Numbered from the stretch's first letter, positions 22,561 through 35,450 are shown. The stretch: DNA of 64,000 nucleotides from Gnetum montanum (GCA_015680685.1 MNCI01023407.1:91605-155604), one strand, 5' to 3'. The notes: generated from the sequence alone by a model not told the origin. Numbers and translations: made by a program.

Positions 22561-24650
22561 GTAACTTAGTCATGGGGAGATGGCCATCTATGCTAATTAT
22601 TCATATTGCTTCTTAGTTTTTTCTACATTTTCTTTTTCACATTTTTGATTTTTCAAATAATTTAATTTTACACCTTTTTTATCTTCAAATTTTTCCTATT
22701 TTTACACCTTTATTTATTTTACACGATTGTTAGTACATTTGAATCCTCAAATATTTTACACTTTCTTGTATATTTTACTTTATTTGACTGTGATTTTCAA
22801 TATTTGCTAATAAAACATGCTTTATTGCCAATAAGACATGAGTTGCCATGGTTGCTACTGATGGTGGTTTGTGTTTAATGTTTGTTTTCTAATGTCTAGT
22901 TTCTAATTTTGAATTTTTGTATCGATGACTCAGTCTTGGTTTCCTTTTCATGGTTACAGGCAATGAGTTCATGACATCCTCCCATCCACCAAATCTAAGG
23001 TTTTCCTTGTTTTGGAAGTCTAAGGTCCCTTCCATTAAGTAAACTTCTAATCAACCGGTGACCTTGGTAGTTTCTAGAATTGGGAAAGATTTAAAGGTTT
23101 GAATAGGGTGTGACTTCAAGGAGACTCAATACTCTTTATACTCTTCTACTTACTTGAGTGCTTAGGTGTTTTCATCGACTTCTTGTCGTTCCATATCATC
23201 CAATTAAAGGAAGTTAAATAACATCTTTGCATGGTGTAGTTCCCATTTCAAAAAAAAACCAAAATAAAAACAAGGATGGGAATTAAAAGCACACCCCTTA
23301 GATAAATACATGGGCTTTAAGCACTAGTTATGGGACTAGAAAGTCATGCCTGAATGTCCCCTATAACTAAGACCCTCTCTCACTTCCTATCTCTCTTTTC
23401 TCCTCTTTTTGAAATGGTGGTTGCTTGGTGGGAACATCCTTATGTCTTCAAGGGGTGGATCAGTCTTAAAGTGGTAATGCGAACTCACTAAAAATGGTTG
23501 GTTTTGGTTTGGACTAAGGATATATCTTCTTTGGTCATTTTCAACATGCAATCCACAAGGGACTTCTTATGACCTCAACTCAGGAATCCATTCCACCTTC
23601 TCTGTCATCCATTACTATTGTTCATAATTCACCTCACTGTCGACATCCATGTTTTTGATCCATTGATTTAGTCAAATGTACTTGAATTCATAAGTAAATC
23701 CTTCCAGGTGGGCTCTTAACCTTCTTTACCATTAGTCACCTATGGAGTCCATTGGCTCCTCAGTTGAAGTTCTGTAAGGGCAAACTAGGCATGTACCTAC
23801 TATGAGGAGGACCTACTTGCATATCTTTTGGTTGAAACATTAAGCCCCTTACCCTTGACATTGTTGCAATCATACATTTCATGTGCCTCATTGTGCATCC
23901 CACTTTGTGCTCCTGTCCAATCTTATAACATTCACTCTCTACATTATTTTCTCCAATTTCTCAATTTTCTGAGCTCCAATTCCCTCTTCTACTATTTTCA
24001 TTTCAATTGTGGCTTTTTGTGCTTCCATTTGACTCTAATTTCACTCAAAAACTCCTTGTTTTTTTTTAGTTTTGGAAAAGTGAAATAAAGTCAACAATGG
24101 TCAATGGCCATGTCAACTAGGCCTAGTTGATGTAGTTAACCACATTGCCAAGGCCCCGTCGACTAGGCCCCATCGACGCATGAGAAAAATACTAGAAATA
24201 CCACTGAACATGCTGCCATTTTTATAATTTGCTTCATAACACAAGGGGAGTTTTTACCATTTTTCAAAGCCCAAAACCTTTCCAAGTCTATAACCTTTCA
24301 ACTGTTTGCCCAAATCACTCCATTCTTTGATCCTGTAGCTACCAGAGATAAGCTCTCAGTCACAAGGCCCATAAATGTCCCATTTTTATAGAAAATGTTT
24401 TTGCCATTTCTCTAACTCCCACAAAGGTTTAACTAGGAAATCAACTGTCAAACATCAAAGATAAAAGAGTTAAACCTTTCCAACAAGCTCTAGTCATAAT
24501 GAATAATTAGTAAATAAATAACTAATTAATTAATTAACAAAACATTCAATTTTCCATGCTCCAACCTTAGTCAAAGTATAACTAACTAAAGCGAAAGGTA
24601 TCCAAGAATTTTAAGTTATACATTATATCTATTAATTCATTGATGTGGTA
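22561..24650 (+). mobile_element. element A post-integrase non-coding DNA
   Basis: AT-rich, no readable domain. Parts match the same region in element D (22970-23230 against 39785-40060; both contain AGGGTGTGACTTCAAGG). This is the conserved 3' spacer of the family. Confidence 0.65.
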
Positions 24651-24652
24651 TG

Positions 24653-27455
24653 ACCACAGATAGCACCAAAGGGAAAGCATCTATAGAAAGTAGAAATGTT
24701 CCAACCAAAGGGAAAATGACCAAGAATGATAAGGGACTAGGAACAAGCCCAAGAAGAACCAGTGGCAACACATGCAACACAACCTCTTCGAGAGGAGCCT
24801 AAAGTGGAATCTGTTTGACAGATTCCTAAAGTAGAAGCAGTATTAGAATTATCACAATGTGGAAAGGTACCAAGACCAACATCAAGGCTTGAAGTCATGT
24901 TAACACAAGCCTACCTTAACACCATTAGGCCTTGCAACATCCAACACTCAGTTCTCCAAGAACTGAATTTTGGGCCATTTTTGGAACATGCCCCAGTAGA
25001 GGTTAAGACACAACTGCAAACCTCTCTCATATGGCAAATTATCACTTCTAGTGGGGAGTGGTACATGGAAGAGACGTATCTCTTCTAGAATAAAAGAAGG
25101 CTAAGCTATATTGTAAAGATCAAGGAGATGCAAGTATCCCATTCGGCTGAAGAAATCACACAAGTGCTTGGGTTGGCTGACATAGGAACACAATTAGAAA
25201 TGTTGTTGACACAGGATGACCCAAGAGCCAAGAAGGAGTGGACCTAGCGATGTTAACCGTAAGGAGTTTGGTGCCCTCACATCAATGGAATGCATCTATT
25301 TCAAAATCATAGCCTATCACCTTAATCCAACAGTGAGGCCTAGTAAGGTAATCGCTTTTTCTACCTAAGCATGTGCTACTCTAAGTGGGAGATTTCTGGC
25401 AAACCTTCCACAATTGATTTACTTAGATATCGAGAAACATTTCAAGGAAAATGAACATGAAAGGAAAACCCTACCTTTTCTGTGCCTCATTAGGAAACAT
25501 TGTAAAAGGGCAAGGATCATCTGTTATGCTAATGATACAATTTGGCATGCTCCTGTGGCTTCATGGTTTGACATGATGAAAGACAACACACCTAGTACCA
25601 TTAAAGAAGGGGAGCAACAACTACCACCTTCACCATCCACTCAAGAAATAACATGGGAGGCTTGTGCAACCATTAAGCGCTTGCACAAAATTTGAAAGCA
25701 GCTCTTATGTGAGCAAGAAAAACATGCATGAACAAGTGGTGGTGATCCATTTGCATATCGACCAATGATGAGTCACCTTAATGAGGTGGCTTGAACAATC
25801 AATCAAATGAAGAGAGGTGGGCCAATATTCTCTACCCAGCAAATGTAGTTGCCCATGAGACCAAATCCCAGTGTCCAAGAGGTAACCGTGTCCTTATCAC
25901 AACACCATCTGTTCCTAGAAATATCTGGGAATGCTGGTTTCTTTTCAATGCACTTAGATAAGGACAAGGGGACAACTGTATTGGTGATGTAGCACCAAGG
26001 GCAAGAGACGGTTGCTGAAGTTGTCACTGACTAAGTTGCTAAAGTGCTTAATGCACATGTGGTGTCTGTACTAGATGTAGCTGCACTTCAAAATGGCCAG
26101 ACATTTATAGGCACATTCAATAGAAGATTAAATGCATCTCAACATGAAGAATTGCTAGACCAACTAGTAGGGATTGGGCAACTGATTTCAGATATCTTTG
26201 ATCTTTCAGATAACATCACTACAACCTAGTTAGAGCTACTAGAAGCAAGAGGCAAGTGCATCATTTTGGAGGAGCAACTTGAAACAGCTCAACGATAAAA
26301 CCAATGCTTAGCCACAGAGATTGTCAAATTGTATGCTCGCTTTACTGACCCTACACTCCTCCACCTAACAATAAACAAAGATGAAGCTTTCCAACAGCTT
26401 CAAGAATAATTTAGGAAGGCTAAGGAGGAAGTGGTGATGACCATCTTCAACTAATCCATAGTAGAAGCAAAGACATATTTAGTTTAGAAGGACTTGGCTT
26501 AGATGCGTCAAGAGAATGAATCACCGACCATAGAAAATCACCGTTGATGTAATGTTGATATGCAGCAAAAACAAATGTAAGAATTTATCCATTAATATCA
26601 TGAGTAGCTTGCTAGTGTGAACACTAAGTTAAGGAGATTGGTTGTAGAGAATCAAAATTTATCTAGAAGTCTATCATTGAGTCGCTGCTTGGAAAAATGA
26701 GGCCCTCAAGTTTGAAAGAGTTAAAGATCACTACAAAGACCAGGTTGGTTTTTAGAAGAAACTCAATGAGAAACACATTCAATTAGCTAAGGCAAAAGTC
26801 AACGAGATCCTCCAATAACTCCAACATGGAAGAGAGGTGTGGTAGCCCATGGTTGATGGGATTGATGCCTACAACAAAGCAAAGATCCACCTAAAGGAGT
26901 TGTAGATAGAATACATGATGTAATACATGGAGTTGGCTAACCTTTGCTATGCAAACCTGGCAATGTTGACTACTGGACGGTCGTAGTTAAAATTAGAAAA
27001 ATAAGTGGCCAGTTCATACTTGTTGTACAAAGCTGAGTTTAAGCACCACAAAGACACCAAGTAGAAGCTTGAGATAGCAAACATTGAACTCAATGTTCTC
27101 CGCGTGTGATTCATAGATCAAAGATCTATTGCTGAGAACTTAACCAAGAAAATGAATGATTACCAAGAGCCAAAAGATGCAATCAGAGCATTTGACATCG
27201 AGTGCAAACAATTTGCTAGCTGGTTTATCAATGTAAAGAGATGTTCCTTATGATGCCCTATTTGTGGGATATCCCCATTCCAACCCATATTAGACATGTT
27301 GTGTGGATTGTGAATGATCCTCAGAGCAAGGAAGTGAAAATGAAAGCATTATTGGAAGCTTTTCATCTACTACTAGAAGTTGCAGCTGCAGTAGGACAAC
27401 AACCACAACCATTACATGTGCTTGAAGATGGTGAAGGTCCTTTAGAGCCTTAGGA
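24653..27455 (+). pseudogene. element A additional ORF in the env position
   Basis: A long, stop-ridden but clearly protein-like stretch absent from elements B and D. Pieces: VEVKTQLQTSLIWQIITSSG (about 24993-25052); ERKTLPFLCLIRKHCKRARI (25459-25518); FNRRLNASQHEELLDQL (26119-26169) followed by a Leu/Glu-rich likely coiled coil (LEARGKCIILEEQLETAQR, about 26238-26294, and QENE..); and a Glu/Pro tail up to 27453. Its place between integrase and the 3' LTR is where Athila elements keep an env-like ORF, but no signal peptide or membrane segment is visible, so I do not call it an envelope gene. Function unknown. Confidence 0.55.
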
Positions 27456-27700
27456 GCCACCACCGCTTGGGACTGTTTGATCTTCTCCATTATCTTTAAG
27501 TCATTAGAGGATGTGTTGTCCAAATTTTGTGGAGTCAATTCATGGTGTTCAATTTTGTATCATGAACATCATAATTTTTGTAATTTGTTGATCTGTACAC
27601 TCAGGCACTCAATTTTTATAAAGTCAGTCTATTTTGTGTTGTTAAGAGTCAGTTAATATCTTCCTAATTTTGTAACACAACTCAAGGATGAGTTTTCATT

Positions 27701-27714
27701 TAGTCGTGCGGGTA
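27701..27714 (+). other. polypurine tract of element A
   Basis: TAGTCGTGCGGGTA directly before the 3' LTR. Elements B and D have the better preserved forms TTCGTGGGGGTA and CAGTCATGGGGGTA at the same place. Confidence 0.6.
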
Positions 27715-28603
27715 TGATGAGTCATAGTTGGTTGTGTCGACAAGGCCTTGTCAACTAGGCTATGTCGACTAGGCCCTATCGATGCATCATTTAATGCGTC
27801 GACTTGGCCCCATCAACATAGGGTTTGCTTTTGCCTATAAATACGAGCTTATTAGCTACATTTAGGGCATGTCTTTTCATAGTAGTAGCAGAGCTCTTGT
27901 AGTTTTTCCATTTGAGAGCTAAAATATTTTCTCAAGTGCTTACAGCAAGAGTCATTGAGTGTATGGATCTTTACTCCAGCATTGTTGTACTTGAGCATGA
28001 TAGTATGTATAGTAATAAAGACAAGCTTCTTGATAAACTTTGTAGCATTCTGGATAGTTTATATCATGCATTTAATGTTTTTAGTCATTTATTCAATGTT
28101 TTCCATTAGTTAAGCTAATTAATCTAGATAAGCTAAATAGACTAAGCACATAAGTACAACTGCTTCTAGTGTAAGCATGTATTTACTTGGTAATCCTAAC
28201 AGTGTTATTACTTAGTGCACCCAGTAGCATAGCACTTGGTAACCTAGTAGTGGATACATGGGTTCATGGCATGTACAGAAAGTGGGAATAGATGCTTATG
28301 TTAGGACAAGCTAGAGACCAGTTAGTTAGATTAAATTAGCTATTAAATTACTTTACTTTTCTCTCTAAGTGCCAAGAACACATAAACATAAAAAAGGATA
28401 AAAATCATATGCCTTGATTACACTTAACCATACCATAAGCATCACAAGTGTAATGAAGAAGACAATGAATGACCTTAGGGCAAGATTCACTTCCTAGATG
28501 ACTAGTGCACCAGAAGACATAGAGTCCTTGGCATTTGACCGAATCGCACGTGAACGCTTAGTGATTCATATGGTTGAGTGTAGGAGTACCTCACTGGTCA
28601 TCA
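27715..28603 (+). repeat. 3' LTR of element A
   Basis: An 889-bp LTR, TGATGAG...GGTCATCA, followed by TSD CTACC (28604-28608). It keeps several CG dinucleotides (GTCGAC, ATCGAT) that are TG or CA in the 5' LTR. Confidence 0.9.
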
Positions 28604-28608
28604 CTACC

Positions 28609-28825
28609 CTAAAGCCATATTGAAGTCTTTCTTAATATGGCATCAAAAATATCATGAATAATCTTTACAATTTGTGAATTTATCCAACAATCTCAATAGC
28701 AATTCATCATATATGCATGATAACATATAAAAATATTCATGCCTTATGCTACTAGCATGGAATGCACAAGAATATAATCTTCATGTTCAAGATAATCCTT
28801 AAGCTACATTTTTCTAAAACCTTAT
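28609..28825 (-). mobile_element. sliver of copia X between elements A and B
   Basis: 217 bp left between the right TSD of A and the start of B. No coding signal is readable. The last five bases (28821-28825, CTTAT) are the left TSD of B. The two large elements thus landed in X almost side by side in opposite orientations. Confidence 0.7.
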
Positions 28826-30627
28826 TGATGAGCGATGAGGTACCCCTATGCTCAACCATATGAATACGAGTGTTTCACGCACGATCCGGTCGAATTCCAA
28901 GGACTAAGTGCTTATGCGCCCTTGTGGAACAAGGACCGGTTGATTTCATTGTCTTTCCAAACTTACCTGTATGTCGCGATTGTATGGTTAAGTAAGCTTG
29001 AGGCATATGATTTTTATAGCTTTTATGTTTTTATGTCCTACACTAGTAAGGAAGGAGAGAGGCAACTAAGTGACTAATTTAACTTAACTACTCATTAACT
29101 AAGTTCTAACTAATCCTAACACCAGCATCCATTCCCACTTGCCGTACACATCCTGAACCAATGCAACACTACTGGGATTACCAAATGTTAATCGTTACTA
29201 GGTTACCAAGCATTACACGCATGCTCGAAGTGGTCGTGCTTGTGTAATTTAACGATTTGCTTAATTGATCAAAATGAATTGTTGTGCTAATAACAGAAAT
29301 GTAAAGTGCATAATATATAATAAAATAAAATAAATGCATAAGAAAACAAATCTCAAGTGCTATAAGGATGAATTAAAGAACTTGTCTTTATTGCCATACA
29401 CAAGGTGTGCTCAGGTACACAATGCTTGAATAAAGATCTATCCACACTTAGACCTCCTACTGTGGGCACTTGGAAAATACTCAACTTTCAAAAAAACTAC
29501 AAGAGTTTTATTACTTGACTACTAAAAGACTTCTTCCCAATTGTGTGCCTAGGCATTGTATTTATAGACTTGGGAGCAACTACTCTAATAATTAGAGTAA
29601 CGAAGTGGTTACTCTAATTATTAGAGTGGTTATTATTAGAGCGGTTACTCTAATAATTAGAGTAGTTATTATTGGAGTGATTACTCTAATTCTTAGAGTG
29701 GTTATTATTGGGGTGATTACTCTAATAATTAGAGTGGTTATTATTGGAGTAGTTATTTTAATTATTAGAGTAGTTATTATTGGAGTGATTACTCCAATTC
29801 TTAGAGTGGTTATTATTGGAGTAGTTATTTTAATTATTAGAGTAGTTATTATTGGAGTGATTACTCTAATAATTAGAGTAGTTATTATTGGAGCAATTAT
29901 TCTAATTATTAGAGTGGTTATTCTATTTATTAGAGTAGTTGCTCCCATGTCTATAAATACAGTGCCCAAGCACATAATTAGGGAGAAGTCTTGTAGGAGT
30001 ATGGTAGTAGTCAAGTAAAAAAACTCTTGTAGTCTGTTTGAAGGTTAGAGTATTTTCCAAGTGCCTGCAGCAAGAGGTCGAAGTGTGCATGAATCTTTAT
30101 TTGAGGATTGTGTACTTGAGCACATCTTGTGTACAACAATAAAGAAGAGCTCTTTGATTCATCCTTGCAGCACTTAAGATTTGTTTTCTTACACATTTAT
30201 GTTATTTATTTTCTTATGCATTTATTTTATTTTATTTTATTTTATGCACTTTACATTTCTATTATTAGCACAGCAATTCATTTTGATTAATTAAGCAAAT
30301 CGTTAAATTACACTCAGTACGATCACTTCGAGCATGCATGTAACACTTGCTAACCCAGTAACGATTAGNACAATTATGACATACAGGTAAGCTTGGGAAA
30401 ACAATGATCAACCAACCCATCCTTGTTCCACAAGGGCGCATAAGCACTTAGTCCTTGGAATTCGACTAGATCATGCGTGAAACGCTCGTATTTGTATGGT
30501 TGAGCGTAGGGGTACCTTGCTGCTCATCATTGATTAACTGCTCTAATAATTAGAATAACTACTAGAGTAACCACTCTAATAATTAGAATAACTGCTAAAG
30601 TAACTGCTAGAGTAACTGCTCTCATCA
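28826..30627 (-). repeat. 3' LTR of element B with inverted second LTR copy (palindrome)
   Basis: From 28826 to about 29759 this is the minus-strand LTR (TGATGAGCG.. on the plus strand; TATA box as TATTTATA at 29559-29566). From about 29759 to 30529 the same LTR runs in the plus direction (TATAAATA at 29952-29959; ends TGCTCATCA). From 30530 to 30627 the missing U3 start of the minus-strand LTR follows, next to the polypurine tract. The two copies meet head to head in the U3 repeats. A single N at 30369 stands where about 190 bp of the plus-strand copy are missing. Confidence 0.8.
29592..29942. repeat. U3 tandem repeat with internal dyad symmetry
   Basis: About ten units of roughly 36 bp built from CTCTAATTATTAGAGTGGTTATTATTGGAGTGATTA. 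CTCTAATAATTAGAG is nearly its own reverse complement, so each unit can form a hairpin. The same unit, less regular, fills the U3 of the other LTR of B (46270-46480). Confidence 0.85.
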
Positions 30628-30641
30628 TACCCCCACGAATA
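30628..30641 (-). other. polypurine tract of element B
   Basis: Minus strand reads ATTCGTGGGGGTA before the LTR start TGATGAGAG. Confidence 0.7.
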
Positions 30642-32690
30642 AATGAAAATTTATCCTCGAGTTCCTTACAAAATATTAGGAAGGTATGGGATTATTGACT
30701 AATTGACAACTGATGGTGGAATGGGATGATACACTCAACATGCCCAGTGAACGGATCAATAAGCATATTACAACATTAGTATTCATGACCATTTTGGTGA
30801 ACACTTGTACATAAATGAAATCCAAGCCTTTATCTAGAAACTTGAAGAGAAAAAGAGAGAGAGAAAGTAGATGGAGTGTGTTGTCACCAATGTCGAGATT
30901 GTGCCTTCCATTGTTTATCTATAGCCATGCCACCAAAATTCCTCCTTTCGTAAATGCTCCAGTTCCGGTCCATCCTGAGTGCTTCCTCCAAGCCTAGTCC
31001 ATTGTTTGTATGATCGCCATCTGCACACACAACACAGTCACAAATGAGCAAGGATAGATAATCCACAATGCAGTTGATACCTTGCCTTGATATGAAGCAC
31101 ATTGGCTAAGTTGTGGTTATGGTAGAAACTGGTTCGGAGATTTATCACTGGCAACTACCCAAGGTGTAGGGGTTATCCAATTAGTAAAATGGAAAAAATT
31201 GAAAAATTTGTGCCAGGGCCCCCACGATTAAGAGTGAACCTCCTATAGCTATAAGATGGAAAAACATGAGGAAAAAGAAAGATGAAAAATATCAACAACA
31301 ACGCTAATAAAATGGATTTCATGGATGGGGATGAAACAAGAAATGATTAATTATAGGAAATGTTTAAGGAAAAGAAGTTAACAATTGCATCAAAAAGAAA
31401 TGCTAGTGGGTCCTCCCCAAAGCAAGCTCATGCCCTTTATGCCCTAACAAACCCACAAACCAAAGAGTTCGTAGGCTCTAGAAATGTCATTTGGAAGCAA
31501 GAGTTAAAAACTTACCCACAAGAATTCACCAAAAAAATAATGCATCAGCCTAGAATAGACTAATGATAAAACTGTCAATGAGGTGGAAAATGGGAAGAAA
31601 GATGGAGAGGAGAGAATGGAATGGAATCCCAAGAACAAGGTTGTGTAAAGTCCCTTATGTATTTTATGGTTAATGTAACTGAGTAGAACTCATCCCAAAT
31701 TTAGACTCAAAAAAACCACATCCAATGACATTGCATCAACACACTTGAACAATCCATCCACTTGAAGCAACAAGAATGCTTCCACAAAGAGTCACCACCA
31801 TTCCGAGGAGAGCGAGATGGAGAAGTAGGAAGCGAGAAAGGGCCTTAGTTAGAGAGAACCTTCAGGCATGGGTAACATATCTTTCCAGTTCCATAACTAG
31901 TGCTTGTAGCCCATATTGCTTTATTATGTCTAAGCGGTGTGCTTTGAATTCTCACCTTTTTCTCTTTTTTTCTCTCTCTCTCTTTTTGATGTTTATGCAT
32001 GAGAACCACACCATGCAAAGACTTATTTTTATTCACTCAGCTTCTTGATATTTGAACAATGTCAAAATGGCGGAAAACCCAAGAAAAAGCATCCAAGTAG
32101 ATAAGAGAATGGCCAGCACCAATGCATCAAATCCCCTTGAAGTCACACCCTTTTCATCCTTTAACTCTTTCCTTGGCTTGAAAAATACCTAGCCACCAAT
32201 TCATTAATAAGTTTACTTAGAGAAAGGAGATTGTACAGTTCCAAGCCAAAGAAGATCATAGAGTTGTATGGATGAGTGGACAGCGTGGACTCATTGCTTA
32301 TTTTATGAAAAGAACCATACCTTAATATCAGCATCATAATTCAAAGGTAAAAACTAAACATTAGCAATCAATATGATATAATTCAATCCACCATCATGAG
32401 CACTTATTAGATGATGAATAAAAGTAAATCAAGCAATCAAACAAATAGTAAAAATATGAATGATGGTGTAAAAAAAAGTTGGGAAAATGTGTAAAAAAAT
32501 GTGTGAAACAAAAACGTGTAAAAAAATGTATAAAATAAAAATTCAAAAAGAACTGAGGGCCTAGAATGGTTAGCATAGGTGGCCATCTCCCCCATGACTA
32601 AGTTGGAAGGAGGAGATCTGAAATAGTGAGTAGGGTTGTCCATCAAGAGAGGTAGCATGTGTACTAGCTATCCTAAGCTCTTGGAAAGGT
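30642..32690 (-). mobile_element. element B 3' spacer, non-coding
   Basis: No readable domain. It matches the 3' spacer of element D in reverse (31000-31100 against 40980-41130; 32450-32560 against the 15-bp repeat region of D). A short CT-rich tract lies at 31950-31990. Confidence 0.7.
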
Positions 32691-32695
32691 TTTGT

Positions 32696-33960
32696 TTATT
32701 GCACATTGACCAAAAGTTTCTTATCCAAGCTCTCAGGTTTGTATATTTTCATGGCCCTTGAAGGAAAAGTTGCATAAATGATATAAAGTCCTTCCCATAG
32801 TGTTTGAAATTTAGTACATTGTGGCACATGTGTAGGATTCCAATAGAGAACCTTATCTCCTGGCTGATATTTAACTTTCCTAATTCTTAGGTCTTGACAT
32901 TGTTTATTGAAAGCCTTGTGCAATTTTTTAGATGACAAGGCAGCTAATCGTTTTCTTCTAGCAATTTTAGGGTTACTAATTGTTGTTTCTATGCTAGATC
33001 AAGGTCAAGGTTGAGGTCACATGCTGTGGATAGTGTACGGAGCTCAATTAGAATGGGAAGCGTTGGTAATTTACCGTACACTAACTCATAGGGAGAGTAG
33101 CCTGTAGGGAGTTTCCATGTGGAGCAATATGCCCAAAGAGCATCATTAAATTTAGTGCTCCAGTCTCGCCTAAAGTTGCTAATGGTTCTTGTCAATATCT
33201 TCGTAATCCCCCTATTAGTGACTTCTGCTTGATCGTTCGCTTGAAGGTGGTATGGTGTAGTCAATTTATGCTCAACCCCTAAGCGTTGCATTAATTTTTG
33301 AAAATTTGCACCTATGAAGTGTGTACCATTGTCTAAAATAAGTGCACGCAGCACACCAAACTTGTTTATGATTTGTTATTGAACAAATTGTGCACTTGTA
33401 GATGATGTACAATCTTTAACAGCAGCTGCTTCGGCCCATTTTGTTAGGTAATCAATGGCAATAATAATATAATATTTTCCATTGGACATTGGTGTAATTG
33501 ACCCCATAAAATCAATTCCCCAAATGTTGAAGGGTTCTAATGGTTAAATCCATTGTTGCGGATCCTCCATTCTAGCAGTCATTCCCCCATCACGTTAACA
33601 ACACTCACAAGATTGGATGAAACAACAGGCATCCCAAAATAATGTAGGTCAATAATATCCTACAAGAATGATCTTGATGGTCGTTCGTCTCCCAGCATAA
33701 TGATCCCCACAAGGACCCTCATGAGCATCTTCGAGAACTCGTAATTGATCTATATCGGGAACACACCATCAAACCAAGCCATCAAGACACACTTTGTAAA
33801 GTTTCCCATTGATCTCCATAAAGTACTTGGCTTGGTGAAGAAACTATTGTTTCTTCTTAAGGTTTAACTCTTGTGGTGTTTTTTGCATGAGGAGATAAGT
33901 AAGAATGCTACTATAGCAATTTGTCTCCATGGGTGATTGATTATTCACTACACTAGAAAA
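32696..33960 (-). pseudogene. element B integrase
   Basis: Minus strand: zinc-binding part about 33960-33580 (AKYFMEINGKLYKVC, DAHEGPCGDHYAGR, CECC), DDE core about 33540-33000 with PFNIWGIDFMGSI, LILDNGTHFIGANF (first residues of the frame starting at 33354) and the NDQAEVTNR block carrying the Glu, then AYCSTWKLPTGYSPYELVYG. The C-terminal part (32938-32696) has YQPGDKVLYWNPTHVPQ. Core residues are kept; a few stops and a frameshift at about 33355 and another near 32990 break it. Confidence 0.88.
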
Positions 33961-34002
33961 GAGGAATTGATCAGGGAAATGATCAGAAATTGGATACTTA
34001 TC

Positions 34003-35445
34003 CTATTTTTTGTCCCATCGCAACCGAGATAAATGATTAGCAACTACATTCTCGGTGCCCTTGCGATCGAAGATCGTTAAATCAAACTCTTGTAACATTA
34101 CAAGCCATCGTATGATATGAGGGATTACCATTGCCTTATTCATGAGGAACTGGATTGCACTATGATTTGTATGTATATATACTTTATATCCCAATACATA
34201 GTGTCTAAAATTTTCTAGTGCAAACACTACAACCATTAATTCTTTCTCTGTGGTAGTGTAGTTAAGTTGTGCACCAGTGATACTTCTACTTGCATAGTGG
34301 ATGTAATAAAGATGCTTCTGGTCATCTAACTGTGTAAGTATAGCTCCTAAAGCATAGTTGGACGTGTCAGTCATAATATGGAATGGTTTGGACCAATCAG
34401 GAGCTTGTAAAATGGGTGTTTCTACTAGTTTCTGTTTCAGATTTTGGAAAGCTAATTCATATTCCCTGGTCTACTCAAAAGGTACGTCCTTTTTCATTAA
34501 TTCCACCAATGGTTTGGCAACCTTTGAAAAGTTCTCAATAAATCTCCTATAGTAGCCAATATGTCCAAGGAATGATTGAATATCTTTGACAGTTTCCGAT
34601 TGATAGGTAATTCCTTGGATAATTTTGATTTTCCTAGGGTCTACCTCTATCCCTATGTGTGAGATTTTGTGCCCTAGTACTACGCCTTCTTGGACCATCA
34701 AATGGCTTTTCTGCCAGTTGAGCCTAAAATTGGTTTCTACACATCTTTTTAACACTTGCTCCAACTGGTCCAAGGCTTGTCAAAGATTGCTCCATAAGTA
34801 GAGAAGTCATCCATAAAGACCTCCATGCCATTCCCTATCTATTGTTGGAATATGCTTAGAACTAGTCATTGAAATGTTGTAGGGGCATTGCACAAGCCAA
34901 ACAACATTTGTTTGTATGAGAACGTTCCCCAAAGACTGGTGAACGTAGTCTTGGCTTGGTCTTTTGGGGCTATTTGTATTTGGTTATATCTACTATATCC
35001 ATCCAAAAAACTGTAATAGCAATGCCTTGTGATGGTGTCTAAGACTTGGTCGACAAATGGTAATGGAAAGTGCTCTTTGAATGTTGCCATATTTAGTAGC
35101 CTAATATCTATGCACATCCTCCATTTTCCTCCCTTTTTAGGCACAATAACTAAGGGGCTAACCCATTCTCTATTAGCAATGGGGTATATGAATCCAGCCT
35201 TGAGAAGTTGTTCGATTTCTCCCTTAACTACTTGCTCTAGCTTAGGGTGCAATTGCCTTTGCAGTTGTCTTCGAGGCTTCATGGAGGGGTCAATGTAAAT
35301 TCTATGTTGGCATATCCTAGGATCTATTCTAGTTAATTTGGGATATGACCAAGAGAAGGCTTCTGACCATTTATTTATTACCTTCAATAGTTGTTCTTTC
35401 CATTGAGGAGCAAGCTTATCATTGATAATTATCGATTTTCCATTT
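34003..35445 (-). pseudogene. element B reverse transcriptase and RNase H
   Basis: Minus strand, from the element D junction: LKNGKSIIINDKLAPQWKEQ, then WVSPLVIVPKKGGKWRMCID, FLDGYSRYNQIQI and LFGLCNAPTTFQ followed by a stop (34866-34868). The catalytic VFMDDFSTYG is intact (MDD at 34806-34814). After a frameshift, LDQLEQVLKRCVETNF starts the thumb (34773-34471). RNase H follows (34374-34003) with MTDTSNYALGAILTQLDDQK, LNYTTTEKELMVVVF and VYIHTNHSAIQFLMNK, where the third Asp is Asn. Few lesions compared with element A. Confidence 0.9.
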
Positions 35446-35450
35446 TTAAG

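Larger units (their letters stand above)
6992..28603 (+). mobile_element. Athila-like Ty3/gypsy element A, interrupted by element C
   Basis: Complete but dead LTR element: 5' LTR 6992-7883, PBS 7885-7902, gag 8031-9850, linker 9851-10500, protease about 10500-10985, RT 11129-12365, RNase H 20779-21165, integrase 21270-22560, long 3' region with an extra degraded ORF (24653-27455), polypurine tract 27701-27714, 3' LTR 27715-28603. TSD CTACC at 6987-6991 and 28604-28608 is exact. The Asp-tRNA-type PBS, gag-PR-RT-RH-INT order and extra ORF after integrase fit the Athila branch. Without element C it is about 13.2 kb. Many stops and an altered RT catalytic motif make it inactive. Confidence 0.92.

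Noticed and set aside
24653-27455. Envelope gene call for element A
   Set aside because: The position fits, but no signal peptide, fusion-type segment or membrane anchor can be seen in the readable parts.
29592-30018. Long open frames on both strands rich in Ile and Val
   Set aside because: They follow from a U3 tandem repeat whose unit length is a multiple of three; the sequence is LTR and palindromic, not coding.
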